Shown here one piece after another: positions 1 to 11,232 of a stretch of 64,000 bases of DNA; within the stretch, counting starts at the first letter, position 1, and each line of letters starts with the position of its first letter. The position numbers were made by a program, and so were the translations under genes. The stretch comes from Isoetes taiwanensis (Eukaryota; Streptophyta; Lycopodiopsida; Isoetales; Isoetaceae), in assembly GCA_021234155.1 (NCBI GenBank), contig JAJEKV010000004.1, positions 27,193,818-27,257,817 of the forward strand. Reading direction: 5' to 3'. The notes under the pieces were generated by a model, which did not search any database, was not told the DNA's origin, and saw only the letters and a list, made by a program, of their open reading frames with translations.

Positions 1-70
1 TAAAAGTCACGGCCAAGGATATCGAGGAGATGGAGGTTGAGAGTGCTAAGGTTCGGGGAGGAGTAACGAG
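1..70 (+). CDS. possible 3' end of a plus-strand exon (partial)
   Basis: An open, charged reading frame (KVTAKDIEEMEVESAKVRGG and two more residues) runs from base 3 to base 70. There it meets a strong plant 5' splice donor, AG followed by GTGAGT (71-76), in phase 2. The upstream part lies outside the window. I do not recognise the protein and found no matching downstream exon, so this rests only on composition and the donor site. Confidence 0.25.
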
Positions 71-718
71 GTGAGTCCAATAACCAAGTGATGAAATGGG
101 TAATGGGAACACAACAACTACATATTGTCATGTGGAAAAATATAGCATGCCAAATCTAGATACAAAATAAGGCAACTCGTGATAAACATTAAAAAACTTA
201 CTCTGGACAAATAAATGGGCATATCTAGAGATGATAACATAACATATCAAGAGGTCAAGAGTACCAGGACAACAAAGGAAATGCTTTAAAACCAAGTATG
301 AAGCAAAATGTCCCACCAAAGGGTAGCAAAACAGGACAAGAACTCGCACCAAAATGTAAACAGATACTAGACAAATCCACTTGCAAATCTCAATGCAAAA
401 ATGACAACCCAATACATGCATATATGGAAAAGTGGTGTAGAAACAAATTTGAGATAGAGCCAATGACCGTAAACCAATAGAAAATATGTAAAAGAAACAT
501 GTGAAAAAGCCAAATATAGATCCCGAAGAGAAGCACGATGAGACCCAGAATAGAGGAAACAAGAACTAGGCGAGCAAAGAACGAAGAAAATATTCGATGA
601 AGCTCATCAAAGAAAAAGAAGACATGCTCCCCCCTGATACTCAAAGCTCAATGTCCATAAGGTCCACCATACATGTCCACAAAGATACAGCTCAAAGTTG
701 CAACATACAACCCATGGC
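71..718. other. AT-rich sequence, no supported gene
   Basis: A-rich sequence with only short open frames of unlikely composition on both strands. It would be intronic if the exon ending at base 70 is real. Nothing else is recognisable. Confidence 0.4.
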
Positions 719-1658
719 AATAGCATCAAAAAGATGGGAAGAAAAAAATGTCGTTTCTTGGCGAGCGTCGTCCGCGGCTAGGGCGGATACAAGAGAGAGA
801 AGGCCGCCCTTGTCTCTCTGATCCGGCACTGCTACGGCAAAGGAGTGATTCAAGATTGAAACCTGGGTACCAGTTGGGGATCTGCCATTTGTCTTCACAA
901 GATTTCTGGTAAATAAGAATTGCTGGTTTCTTTGTGCTTAGAGCTGCTTCTTGGCGGTCTTTCTGGTCCTTGCAAGTACCACTAACGTGGTCTTTTTGCT
1001 CTAATGCGGAAGCATTATGATTCTTTATAATTTTAGAAGGATTTGGCAACAGCAGTTTCCTTTATTATTATTTTAGATCACACCGAAATTGCACAGTAGC
1101 TTATAAGGTGGAGCAAAATTTTCGCAAGGCTATTAAGAAAAGCAGATTTAGGTTGTAATGTTTGCTGGCAGTTCATATCTTAAGCCAAATTTTAAGGCCG
1201 GATGGAAGAACCCTTTCCTTTCTCTTCTTCTCTCTTGCTGGTGGAGAGGTATAGAGCTGGTTCTTGGAAAGAACAGAGTATACTATCCAATTTCTACAGG
1301 CTTTCTACAAGAAATGAGATTAATTTAGAGAGCCGAGCTAGGGATTTATTTGTGTACAGGAAGAAGCCTTTACATCATAAACCAGACTTTAGGGAGGAGT
1401 TTTGGACTTCTTGGAAGCAATGGTTGCTTTCCTGAGCAGAGAGAGAGAGATGTATTTTTACGTCGTAGCACAAGCCAGCATCCTTTAGGACAAGAAAGAT
1501 GAAGACGTTGAGTTCACTCCTATAGTAATCTTTTTTGTGTATTGAAATATTTGTACTTTTGTGCTGAATTCAAATCTGATCCAGATGGGATCCTGATGTA
1601 ATACTTCCTATATTATGAATATAAACCTTTCATTCAAAAAAAAAAATAGCATCAAAAA
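719..1658 (+). mobile_element. retroposed sequence with poly-A tail and 14-bp target duplication
   Basis: The 14-mer AATAGCATCAAAAA occurs at 719-732 and again at 1645-1658. The second copy directly follows a run of A (1636-1646) that ends the sequence between them. This is the structure left by LINE-machinery insertion of a polyadenylated RNA, about 0.91 kb, oriented plus. The insert has no long ORF. An open stretch at 1202-1435 ends in a Trp-rich segment (EEFWTSWKQW) before a stop, so the source may be a 5'-truncated LINE or a processed transcript. It resembles none of the three LINEs later in the window. Confidence 0.75.
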
Positions 1659-4105
1659 ATCGTAACTACGGAAGAACATTACGGAGAAATCACCAAAATG
1701 ACATAATGAACCCACAACGTATTGTAACGGCTACCAAATGTATCCCAAACAACTTTAGCAAAAAGGAGCTAAAAGTCCCAAATGAAATCAACAAACAATA
1801 AATTACCTTATGCGCACCTTCAAGGTTCCCTAAGAAAGTAAAAAATCCCCGCATATAAAGTGTTCTGGTTCCCGAGACAGATGGAATAAGGAAAATTGGC
1901 ACCTAATCCAATTGCATGACAAATCCCCTTAAACAATGGTCTAGAATAAATTGTTAGCTAAGGAATGGTATACAGCTGCATATGTAACATGGGACTTGGC
2001 AGAAACAACGAAAATAGCCCAAGCCCTATTGCAAGAGCATAGCCTTCCGTCGAAGATATTCAAACAAGCTTAGAACAAGATTGTGCAATCATTAAACAAG
2101 ACGAGCCTCAAATTAAAGATGTGTGCTGACAAAATCCAATACAAATGCAAACCCTGGAAGTTGAAACACCCATCCTAACAACAAATCTCTATCACCAAAA
2201 TCTCGAAAACGATGTGCGGATACCACAATAAAATTCGAATAACAAACTTAATGTATTGGTATAAGAAGTTGAAAGAAATAGGGTGTCATCGAGAGAAGCA
2301 AGATGCATTTAAATTAGAAAGGGGATCAAATGAATATTTCTTAAAAGCGCATGTATAAATAGAAAGAATGGTGCAATGTAAATTGGATCTTGTCGAGCAC
2401 GTAATTGAAGGCAAATACAAAAACCAATCCCTGGGAACAAGAGTTGAAAATACAAAAACCAATCCCTGTGCACAAGAGTTGAAAATAACTATGCGAGGCA
2501 CCCAACCAAATTGCAAGACAAATCTTGGAACAATGGTCCATAATAAATTTATTAGCCAAGAAAATGGTAAAGGCTTGAAATGGCTAAGCGGCATGTGGAC
2601 GAACGACTATGTTAGATAAGGAAAGGATATATTGTTAGTAGCTAGAGAGAGCGAAAGGCCACTGTATATATGTAAAAAACAAATCGGAAAGCATGTCCAC
2701 CTAGAAACGAGTGCAGTGAATAACACTTTTGTAAAATGAAACGGTGGGACGATGAATGAAGTTCAGCGGGATGGTGCAATGGTGCTATCCTGAAGTTAAG
2801 AAAGATCGAGGTGGGTAATGAAGTCGAGAACAACGTTTAAAGGAGAACTCTACTGACAAAGTTAAAGTTACCAAAAGCCCAATTCACAAGATACCAGGAG
2901 AAGGTGAACCATAATTGCTGGGTTCGTAAATATGGCAAGTTACTGGCAAGATCTGATGCAAACGGTAACCTGGGACGATGGGTGAATAATTGACAAGGCA
3001 AAGGTATTCCTCTAGACAAGAGGCGCGAAAGAAATCCCAGTAATCCATGACTAGGCGATTGTTATAAAAAAGGAAAAAGGGGCACCTTGCCTGTTACGGT
3101 GGAGCAAAGCCAAGGAAAAGGTCCGCAATCTTTTTCCTCACGATCCGCTATAAAATGGGCGGATTCAGCAACGATGCAGCAGGGATACTCGTTCGAATGT
3201 TCCAGCGACCACATCCACTCCAGATTCGGCTCTTCACAGCTCAGATTTCCAGACTTGACAAATGGGGTTCCAGCTTCTAAAATTTCTGCTCAGAGAACTA
3301 AAGAAAGGCAGGACAAATGGGCGACAAGAAGAGGCTGAGAATGAAAACCAGAGCTGTAACAGAAAATCATAGACATGTGTCAGTAATCAAATGGCCTGGA
3401 AACAGGAAGGAAACTAGCCAGAGAACATGCTGGAATGATTTAACACAGCCGAATCTAGCTCTGCATCGAAAAACCTTGTGCTGCAGATCGGCAGGGTAGG
3501 AAGGAAATTGAGTCCAAACTACAGAGGGTCTCATGCAAAGAAGCAGAAGTGGCTAGAATGGAATAAGCTCAATCGAGAGATTGGAGGAACAGATGGAAAT
3601 ATGAGGCAGCAATAACAAGTACGAATTAGTTCATTTTAGAAGATTGCCGAACACCCAATGTACCTGCAACTGAAATTGCATCAAGAAACAACCATAATCC
3701 CGAAACTATTTGTGAATCAAAGTCTGGCAAATAATCAGAGATCCATTTAGAAAAAAAGGAAAAAGATCGATGAGAGCAAAGCTCTCGCCTGTTGGTCATT
3801 GCATTGCATGTTGGCGACGCTCCTGCATAATTGAATGAACAATTCCAGGCGAATTTCATTGCATTGCCAGAAAAGAGGCCTCGCGAACAAGCCAGGGATC
3901 AAACCCGATCCTCCTGCAGAATCTGTGACAAGAAAAATTGCAACTCCAAATGCACAAAACAAGAATCGAAAAAGAATGTGCCAACATAGCATTGAAAGCA
4001 AAAATCCAGATCATGCAACGCAACCCAAAAACAGTTCGAATCCCGCCAGATCTCCCTCTAGGTAACATGACTAGTTGCATGCAGCATGAGTTGAGAAAAT
4101 CATAC
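1659..4105. other. no supported gene
   Basis: AT-rich sequence with scattered short open frames. It includes an imperfect short duplication near 2410-2480 (two copies of AAATACAAAAACCAATCCCTG-like sequence, quoted in part). It would lie inside or downstream of the candidate minus-strand transcript that starts near 4445, but no further exon could be supported. Confidence 0.35.
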
Positions 4106-4445
4106 CTCCGAAGTTAAAGGATTATTGGCGTGCATCATAATTGGCAAAAAACCATACCTGATACCTTGCAAAGTACCAAATCGAGGAGCCGGATGAGCCA
4201 CAAAGACTGATAATACCCATAGACGCATCAAACGAGCATGACAAACCGTGCTGAGATGAGACCGAGATGATAGAGGATCTAGAAGATATATGATAAAAAC
4301 AACAGGGGATGGCTAGCAAAAGAGTATTTGAGAAGAGGAGATTGATAGGACATGGTGTGGCAGTGGGAAAGACAATTAGATCTGGCTATGGGAGCTCAGG
4401 AGAAAGCAACGAGAATAGAAGAAGAGCTGCTGTGAGAAGACGCCG
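4106..4445 (-). other. candidate first exon of a minus-strand transcript
   Basis: Downstream of a minus-strand TATA box at 4471-4480, a transcript would start near 4445. Its first ATG, in the context ACCATGT, is at 4353 and opens a 24-codon frame (MSYQSPLLKYSF...) that stops at 4279. A splice donor, GGAG followed by GTATGA, lies at 4106/4105. The short frame may be an upstream ORF or the locus may be non-coding. No downstream exon was recognised. Confidence 0.25.
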
Positions 4446-4470
4446 ATAACCGGTCCGAAAGAAGAAATAG

Positions 4471-4480
4471 CCTTATATAG
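4471..4480 (-). promoter_or_regulatory. TATA box (minus strand)
   Basis: The minus strand reads CTATATAAGG, a close match to the plant TATA consensus. It stands about 30 bases before a plausible start region and 120 bases before the first ATG in good context. Confidence 0.35.
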
Positions 4481-5296
4481 GAGCTCGTCCCTTCCCAGAA
4501 TGGTGATCCGATGGCTCGGATCGATGCTATTTAGTAGATCTAGAATGACTCAAGCGAATGCGAGAGGCAGGAGCATGTATAATAATTGGTTGAAGAGGTG
4601 TAAGCCACCACTTTAATGGCAAATAAAGTGGATTGTGATAAGAATTTATCTCTTCATCTCTGTATTTTGTTCCAATTCAAAAATCTGAAATGATATTCAA
4701 ATCTTGCTCTTAGGTGACATAATCAACGACACTAGTATCACCTTCCTGCCTATCCTATCTGCATGTAATACCTTTAAAGTTTGGTCATTGCTCTAATCCA
4801 TTAAGAATTACCAGCTCAAAAACTTCACTCAATTGGATAAATTCCCTTTCAAATATTGAGATAGGTTTGTTAGCATCAAGCGATGAATGTCAATTTAGCG
4901 GATATCCATAGAGCTTCACACATATTCTCAAATATAAGTTGAGCAGCTTGCATTGCAGCAGCGCGAGCATTAAAATCACTGAGAAGAATAAGATGACCTA
5001 ACAGTTTGAATTGAACAATGCCATCATAAGAATAACCATAAGGATCACTAAGATTTACATCTTATTCATCATAGAAAGATGATGATGTAGGTGGAATGTA
5101 ATATGCAGCAACAAAACTGGCACTACCATAAGTGCAATGGAGTTTGAACTACATGTAGCATTATACCTATCAGCTTTATAAAGTGTGATATATGAGCAGT
5201 GGCATCCTTAAGATAGCAAGCAACTCTGTCACATCCTCATTACCCATGGCAATCATTAAATGAGGAAAAATATTGATAGATAAATAAACATTATTT
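4481..5296. other. no supported gene
   Basis: Upstream side of the candidate promoter. AT-rich, without recognisable coding sequence or repeats. Confidence 0.35.
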
Positions 5297-5417
5297 TAAT
5301 GTCCACGAGGACTCTACATCGGGCCATAGGACGAGTCTATGTAGTGCAACTCTGGGCGATATCGAACTCGAGACATACATGTGTTAGGACTAGTGTGTTA
5401 CAACTAGACCAAGAGAA
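5297..5417 (-). mobile_element. tRNA-derived SINE
   Basis: On the minus strand a pol III A-box-like motif TGGTCTAGTTG (5411-5401) is followed at SINE-like spacing by a B-box GAGTTCGATATC (5369-5358). Unrelated sequence then runs to an AT-rich end. This is the layout of a plant tRNA-related SINE such as the Au type. The body differs from the SINE tail found at 25866, 30491 and 59333, so it is another family or a diverged member. Confidence 0.5.
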
Positions 5418-6370
5418 AAGTATGCAATACCAATTTAAATACTGGAGATGAGACACGTCTCCATTACTATGTGTCATTAGGTACACCCATCCCACGGTCC
5501 TAAATACATGAATATGCATCTCGTGGATTCCTATGGTTCAACTCCTTCGTTTCATATGCATATGCTCTTGTATTAAATCACGCAGAGCTGCACATAAACA
5601 TGTAGCAAAATGATTTGGATACCCAACAAACCAATACAACTAGATTGCAATGTTTTACTCTCTCCCTTTTGTCCCCCTCTTTTTTTAGCACTTAAATCAA
5701 CAAATAATTTTCAACCAGTGAGCAAACACTTTCCAGCCATTGCAATTATATACAAATACCCCTTCTAACCCCCACCATTTTAGATTTTGAGGCTCTGTAG
5801 AGTATTGCATTGTAGAGTATTGCATGGATCTCAAGGACAGCCAAGATGTGGTTGTCAGACCACCATATGCAGATACTCATCCTATTTAGGTAGGATGTAC
5901 AATTTAAAGATGATTAAAACCTTCACTTGACCAAGGTGCATGTGCATTGGAAGGGAGGGGGGAGATAACCTTACATCCCACACGTCACAACCCGACATAC
6001 ACATTAAGAGGCCTTAAAAGAGGAAAGTAGGACCATACTAGATTCCCACTTGAACTATTTGTTATTATCTCTTCGTTGATATTATATGTTTCATTAAGTC
6101 AGATATATAACAAAATAAAACTACCAGTTGACCCAATTGGCATGAGAGCTTAGTGAATAAATGCCTATAGCTATATAGATGTTTCTACAATGTCTCCGAG
6201 TTCATAATGAGGCATAGATTGTCTCGAGGTTCATAATGGAATAGGCTAAACGTCTGTATCCAGGGACAGTGGAAAATGAAATAACAACCTCAAGGGCAAG
6301 TGGTTACCGATATGGGGACTTCCTTTGACGTGTCAAAAAAGGTCTTGACTGGGGTTATAAAAGAAGACCA
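5418..6370. other. no supported gene
   Basis: AT-rich sequence with no recognisable coding or structural feature apart from short internal similarities. Confidence 0.35.
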
Positions 6371-6840
6371 TTCTATTCCAACATGTGGAGTATTGGGATG
6401 TCATTGTTACAACAGTTGACTGACCATATGCAGCTCCTTGTGTGGTCCCAAATTGGGGAAAGATAACGTGGACTCTTGGAATGTCATTGTTCCAACAATC
6501 GACGGGCAATAAATGGCTCCTCGTGTGGTCACAAATTGGGCAAGGATGTGGTTCCAACATGTGGACTATTGGGATGCTTAGTTCGGGAAATTCCCCAGAA
6601 GCCTTGTAAGCTACGGTATGAAATTGAAATTTCATGAAATTGAAATTTCATTTGTACAACTTAGAAACATCAGAATGAAGAGGGAGTATGTAGGTGGCAG
6701 GTTGGCCTAAATCCAGTAAGAAACCTGCGGATTATACCCAAAAATTTCCCGAACCAAGTTGGGATGTCATTGTTATAACAGTTGACTGGCCATATATGGC
6801 TTTTGTGTGGTCCCAAATTGGGGAAGGATGTGGTCCAAGG
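6371..6840. repeat. three degenerate ~95-bp repeats
   Basis: A unit containing TTGGGATGTCATTGTT, an ACAGTTGACTG-like motif and GTGTGGTCCCAAATTGGGG appears at about 6390-6465, then in diverged form at 6475-6550, and again at 6760-6835. Between the second and third copies lies a 16-bp tandem duplication (GAAATTGAAATTTCAT twice, about 6621-6652). Function unknown. Confidence 0.55.
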
Positions 6841-7908
6841 ATAGATGGACATTATTTTTTTTTACCCAGTAGATCTAGAAGGCGAGTAGGTAAGGCGAGG
6901 AAAATGGAGAGATCCCAGCCGTTGAAGGGGTAGGCGGAGGACCGTCAGATAGGGACATGACGTGCATGGGGTGAGACGTAAGGGCGTATGCATGCAGACT
7001 GGCAAGAGAAGATCCGATGAACTTTATGTCAGGGAAAAGCAACCTAGTTTTGTCGTTAGCCAACGGCGGAGCAGAGGCGACATGGCGGAAGAGCGAGGAG
7101 GCAGGCTTTTGGAGATGTGGTCGGTGAAAAATTGACTACGAGTTTTTGGCATCTTGTGCGCCGCAGGAGCGCCATAGGTATTCTCCTTTCGTATACCTTG
7201 TTTCTTGTTTTTTCAGCATTTTCTAATGCCAGACTGAGGTGGGGTATATTGGACGGTTTAGCTGAAATTTCAGACCTCTATTTCCTTTCTCAACAGGTTA
7301 GTCCTCTTCCATGAACATCCACACACGTTTCTAGTGCAACATTGAGTCTCTTATGTGTTATGTTTTGTTCATGTGTCTTGTTGTTGTGCTCATTATGCTC
7401 GTAGCAGCTTCATGTTCCTAGCGCCTTAACCACCGTCATGTTTGAATCAGATGCTATGGCTTTAACATAAAAGACAGAAAAAATTTGTCAAAGTCCACAA
7501 AAACCCTCTGTATTTTCTTTGGGGTTCAAACACGACCGTAGTTGATAAATAAGGCACGTCTTCATATTCCATGAAGAGATTTACGTTCAATTGATTCTAT
7601 GAATCAATTTGCTTATATGACGTAAGATGAGTCAGACCTGATTCTGGTATTTGGGTTACCCAAATGGAGGGTGTGGTTTTGGGATATGCTGCTGAATATT
7701 CTATGAAAGTTGCATATATATGTTGGCTATATGAGGTTTCGATGGTCGAGATTTGATGATCGAATGAGCTGGTTATGATCAAGATTTGATGATCGAGATT
7801 TGACATAGAGCTGGTTTTGTGCTGTTTCCTTTGTTTTCTATTTGAGTGATGTTGAACTGGGAGTCCTCTTCGGAGGCCTCTTTTTCTGAAAGATCTAACC
7901 AGATCGGC
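6841..7908. other. no supported gene
   Basis: A short plus-strand frame starts at ATGGCGGAAGAG near 7081 and stops after 17 codons. GATCGAGATTTGATGATCGA-like sequence is repeated near 7745-7800. No recognised product. Confidence 0.3.
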
Positions 7909-8140
7909 TTAGATCGTATCAATGCTGCCTGTGAGGTTACAATCTGCAGATGCTAATTTGTTACGATCCTGCAACATAAAACTAACTTCTCTATGTACCC
8001 TGAAAGAATAAAATAAACAGAGACTAGTGTTATACCTCCATTCCCCGTTTGATATAGTCTGGTGATTCACAGGCTTTGTACTGGTCAACAAGACTTTGAA
8101 CTATTTCCCTCGACTCATCAAACTGTGTTAGATCATTGTC
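7909..8140 (-). CDS. 3' end of an unrecognised protein-coding gene (two exons)
   Basis: Two minus-strand exons join in frame. The first, 8140-8036 (35 codons, 105 nt), starts after an acceptor TTTGCAG and ends at the donor GAG followed by GTATAA. It reads FDESREIVQSLVDQYKACES and continues to PDYIKRGME. A 67-nt GT-AG intron follows. The last exon, 7968-7909, reads DRNKLASADCNLTGSIDTI and ends with TAA. Composition, phase and splice sites all agree, so this is likely the C-terminus of a real gene whose upstream exons lie to the right. I do not recognise the protein. A stronger-looking acceptor inside the intron (TTTCAG) would put a stop in frame, so it is not preferred. Confidence 0.5.
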
Positions 8141-8340
8141 CTGCAAATCAATGCATTCAGATTTGGTTGTTTACAAATATTTCCTCGAAGATAACACAAA
8201 GACAACTTATAGTAAACATCAGAAACTTTCTGTGATTGTCCAAAAATGCTTGCTTCTTGCGGAGTTTATGTTACTGACTGATGCATCCTATATCCTATAT
8301 AATAATCTTGTGATGTTTGTCCTCTGCCCAATTGACGGTC

Positions 8341-8420
8341 CAAATTGTGCCATGTGGCATCCAATGGATGGCCTAAATTATGCCACATGGCATCATACTT
8401 GTCATCTGCCACGTGGCTTA
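8341..8420. repeat. three G-box-like palindromic repeats
   Basis: GCCATGTGGC (8349-8358), its exact reverse complement GCCACATGGC (8382-8391) and the perfect palindrome GCCACGTGGC (8408-8417) recur within 70 bases, embedded in similar flanks. The last contains CACGTG, the core of plant G-box sites bound by bZIP and bHLH factors. It could be regulatory or a small duplicated repeat. Confidence 0.35.
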
Positions 8421-8634
8421 TATCCATTCATCCCATGATATGAAACCTTAAAAAATGCAAGAGACGCAATGGGCCAGAGCATTGAACAGTCAGAACAGTG
8501 CAAGTGAGAATGCCTTAAAATTGACGCACCTTAGAATTTTGGCCCTACCATTACTGGTTTTGGAAGGGCAAAATTCGGTATAACTAGAAATCCTACATAA
8601 ACAATGTCTAGAAAGCATTCTGTTTTTCATACCT

Positions 8635-8808
8635 ATGGCTAGGGTGGATTGCAACATTGAACCTGCTAATAGAGAAAAAAATGCTTCTGAAATCATTTTT
8701 AAGAAGGCTTTTGAAAAATCTGGATGTAGACGCATTGTTCCAGTTACAGGGCAGTATTTGACTGTGGATCCAATGAATGATAGAGCACGCGCAAAAGGCA
8801 GAAGTTAG
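8635..8808 (+). CDS. 57-codon ORF of protein-like composition
   Basis: ATG at 8635 opens a frame of 57 codons starting MARVDCNIEPANREKNASE and continuing through KKAFEKSGCRRIVPVTGQ to a TAG at 8806. Composition is balanced and unlike the AT-rich surroundings. A possible donor (GTTAGT) lies just before the stop, and a nearby exon-like stretch at 8882-8934 reads KTRALDLVCEKKAAKEV before TAA. A two-exon gene or a decayed remnant is therefore possible. No family is recognised. Confidence 0.35.
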   Translation: MARVDCNIEPANREKNASEIIFKKAFEKSGCRRIVPVTGQYLTVDPMNDRARAKGRS

Positions 8809-8934
8809 TATCTGTGTTAGACTGTGATTAAGCAGCTTTTATTAGTGGCTTCATTACTCCTTGATTTCTATTTTGCAAAAGAAGACTCGAGCTTTGGATC
8901 TCGTTTGTGAAAAGAAAGCTGCTAAGGAAGTGTA

Positions 8935-10295
8935 ACTTGGTTCTTTTTCAGGCCAACGTATGCTAAAATGTAACTTGCTCACATTCAGGTTGTTTGCTGG
9001 TTATGATGCTTGCTCACTTTTTGACAATTTGGCCAAATTACATTTGTTTGAGTGTTGCATAAGAAAGTCAAGTGGTGTTGAGCAGAATCTTTGAAGTATC
9101 ATTTATATTATCTCATGAGAGCTAGATGGAATGGAAGCACTCTAAAATCTCAAGAGACCTGCTTGCTTACATATTCAGCAAGTCATAGTATTGTTATTGC
9201 ATGGTAAGCATCATTACTATCTCATCTATATTTCTTTTCTTGCCCTTTATATTCTTTTTGTAGTCATAAGCACAAGCATCTAAAGCTTTGTTCAAATGAT
9301 TTCAAAGCTCTTTGCTACATATGATCTTCTGTTATGTTATTTTATATGATATATGCCAAAGTGGGTCTCTTAAATACTATATTCAAGGGCAAAGATCATT
9401 CAAGGTGTCAATTGCTGTTCTTTATCCTCTGATTTAAATTTTGTTTGCCAATACTTTCACAAGACGACGTGGCTGCTTTTGTGTTGCTTCAATTACTAGT
9501 AGATTTGATTGTTCTTTGGTTAGGCAGAGATGGAAAGCCATGGTATCTGTCAACATCACTATCTGTGATAAGTACATCAAGGAATTTCATCTAGTCATTA
9601 CAATGTAGATATGCCTTCATTCTTTGGACCACCTCTTTTTCGTGCATTTTAAAGAATCTGGAGACGGAAGAAAACTATGATGTTATATACCAGTATTATT
9701 CTGTAATGGCGAGTTGAGCTCGATTAGGATACGTGCTTTCTGGCTTTTATAATCTGAGATTGATTTTATAGCACCTCTATAGTCTATTCCCTTTGTGTCT
9801 TGCGCAAGATGATGGGAGATAAGGTGTAGAGGAGAAATAAGAAAGAAGGTATGCCAGCTTCTCAACTTGCTATATCTGCCTATGATGCAATGGTCATGTG
9901 GTACATATGTATTGGATGATGCAGATTGATGAAAAACTCTAGAAGATCATTAATCTTTGCCATGGAAAACAAGGAAGAAGATATCTCAGCTTCTCAAATT
10001 GCTATATCTGCCCAAAAGAAGTAAAAAAGAAGTCAACTAACTACTGTCAAATGTTGCATAGTAGATTATATCTAGAAATATGGTACGGTGTAAGAAGCAT
10101 TTGAAATTTGGTTGTGACTTGCCAATATGAGCCCACTCACCTGCAGAAATATATATACACCTTTACTTTGCATTATCACATTCAAACAATATCTTACTCT
10201 ATGAGTTGTCTGTATATATATACGGTGAGTTTTGTGATAGAGCAACCTGGAATAATAGAATTCCATTATGATAGGTCCGACACTGCTTCAGACAC
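8935..10295. other. no supported gene
   Basis: AT-rich. A possible terminal exon follows an acceptor near 9537 (RWKAMVSVNITICDKYIKEF, then a stop by about 9608), but nothing connects it to other exons. Confidence 0.3.
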
Positions 10296-10424
10296 ACCAA
10301 AAATGATGCCCACATTCTCCTTAAAATACCCCTTTTTAGAAATGGGGGATTGACGCGCAAAGGATAATTTCTTGAGGAGAAGGGCATTGTAGTTCTATGT
10401 TAGGGGTACTGTGGGAGTAATAGG

Positions 10425-11232
10425 AGGATTGCAATTTCGAAGATGGGGATTTTTTATAAAAAACGAAGAATCAGGGGTATTAGGGTATCAGGGGTATTAG
10501 GGTATCAGGGGTAATCAGGGGTATTAGGGTAATGAGGGAATAATAAGGGGATTGCAATTTAGAACATGGGGATATCTACTAAAAAATTGAAGAATAGGGG
10601 ATGACTAGAAATGGGGTAGTTAGGGTTTGTGGGGGTGATGAGGGAGTAATGGGGGATTACATTTTAAAACATGGGGATTTTCCGTAAAAATAAAGAATGG
10701 GGGATGAAGAGAAATGGGGTAGTTAGGGGTACTAGGGGTAATAAGGGAGTAATATGGGGTTTGCAATTTAGAACATGGGGATTTCTACTCAAAAAATGAA
10801 GAATGGGGGATGACGAGAAATGGGGTAGTCAAGATTAGTAGGGATAATGAGGGAGTAACGGGGATTGCAATTTAGAACATAGGGATTTTTTGTAAAAATT
10901 GAAGAATGGGGGACGCAGAGATATGGGGTAGCTGGGGGTACGGGGGGTAATGAGGAAGTAATGGGGGGATTGCAGTTTAGAACATGGGGATTTCTACTAA
11001 AAAAATGAAGAATGGGGGATGACGAAAAATGGGGTAGTCGGAGTTAGTAGGGGTAGTGAGGGAGTAATTGGAGGATTGTAATTTAGAACGTGGAGATTTT
11101 TACGAAAAAAAATGAAGAATGAAGGATGACGAGAAATGGGGTGGTCAAGGTTAGTAGGGTTACTGAGGGAGTAGTGGGGGATTGTGATTTAGAACGTGGG
11201 ATGAGGGGATTGCAATTTAGAATGGGGAGGAA
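10425..11232. repeat. G-rich minisatellite, ~105-bp unit, 7-8 copies
   Basis: The motif GATTGCAATTTAGAACATGG recurs about every 105 bases (near 10427, 10550, 10655, 10760, 10863, 10968, 11074, 11180). Each copy is followed by an A-rich segment, AAGAATGGGGGATGACGAGA and GGGGTAGT-type sequence. The unit is strongly G/A skewed on the plus strand. It has no coding potential. Confidence 0.8.
10472..10534 (+). repeat. 17-bp telomere-like G-quadruplex repeat
   Basis: CAGGGGTATTAGGGTAT is repeated, with one shortened copy, inside the first 105-bp unit. At least six runs of three or four G separated by five to nine bases occur, which fits intramolecular G-quadruplex formation. TTAGGG-like spacing makes it telomere-like but it is not a telomeric repeat. 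Confidence 0.6.

Noticed and set aside
128-562. 144-codon minus-strand frame rich in Phe, Cys and Leu
   Set aside because: Composition is what an A-rich plus strand gives on its complement; no domain or splice context.
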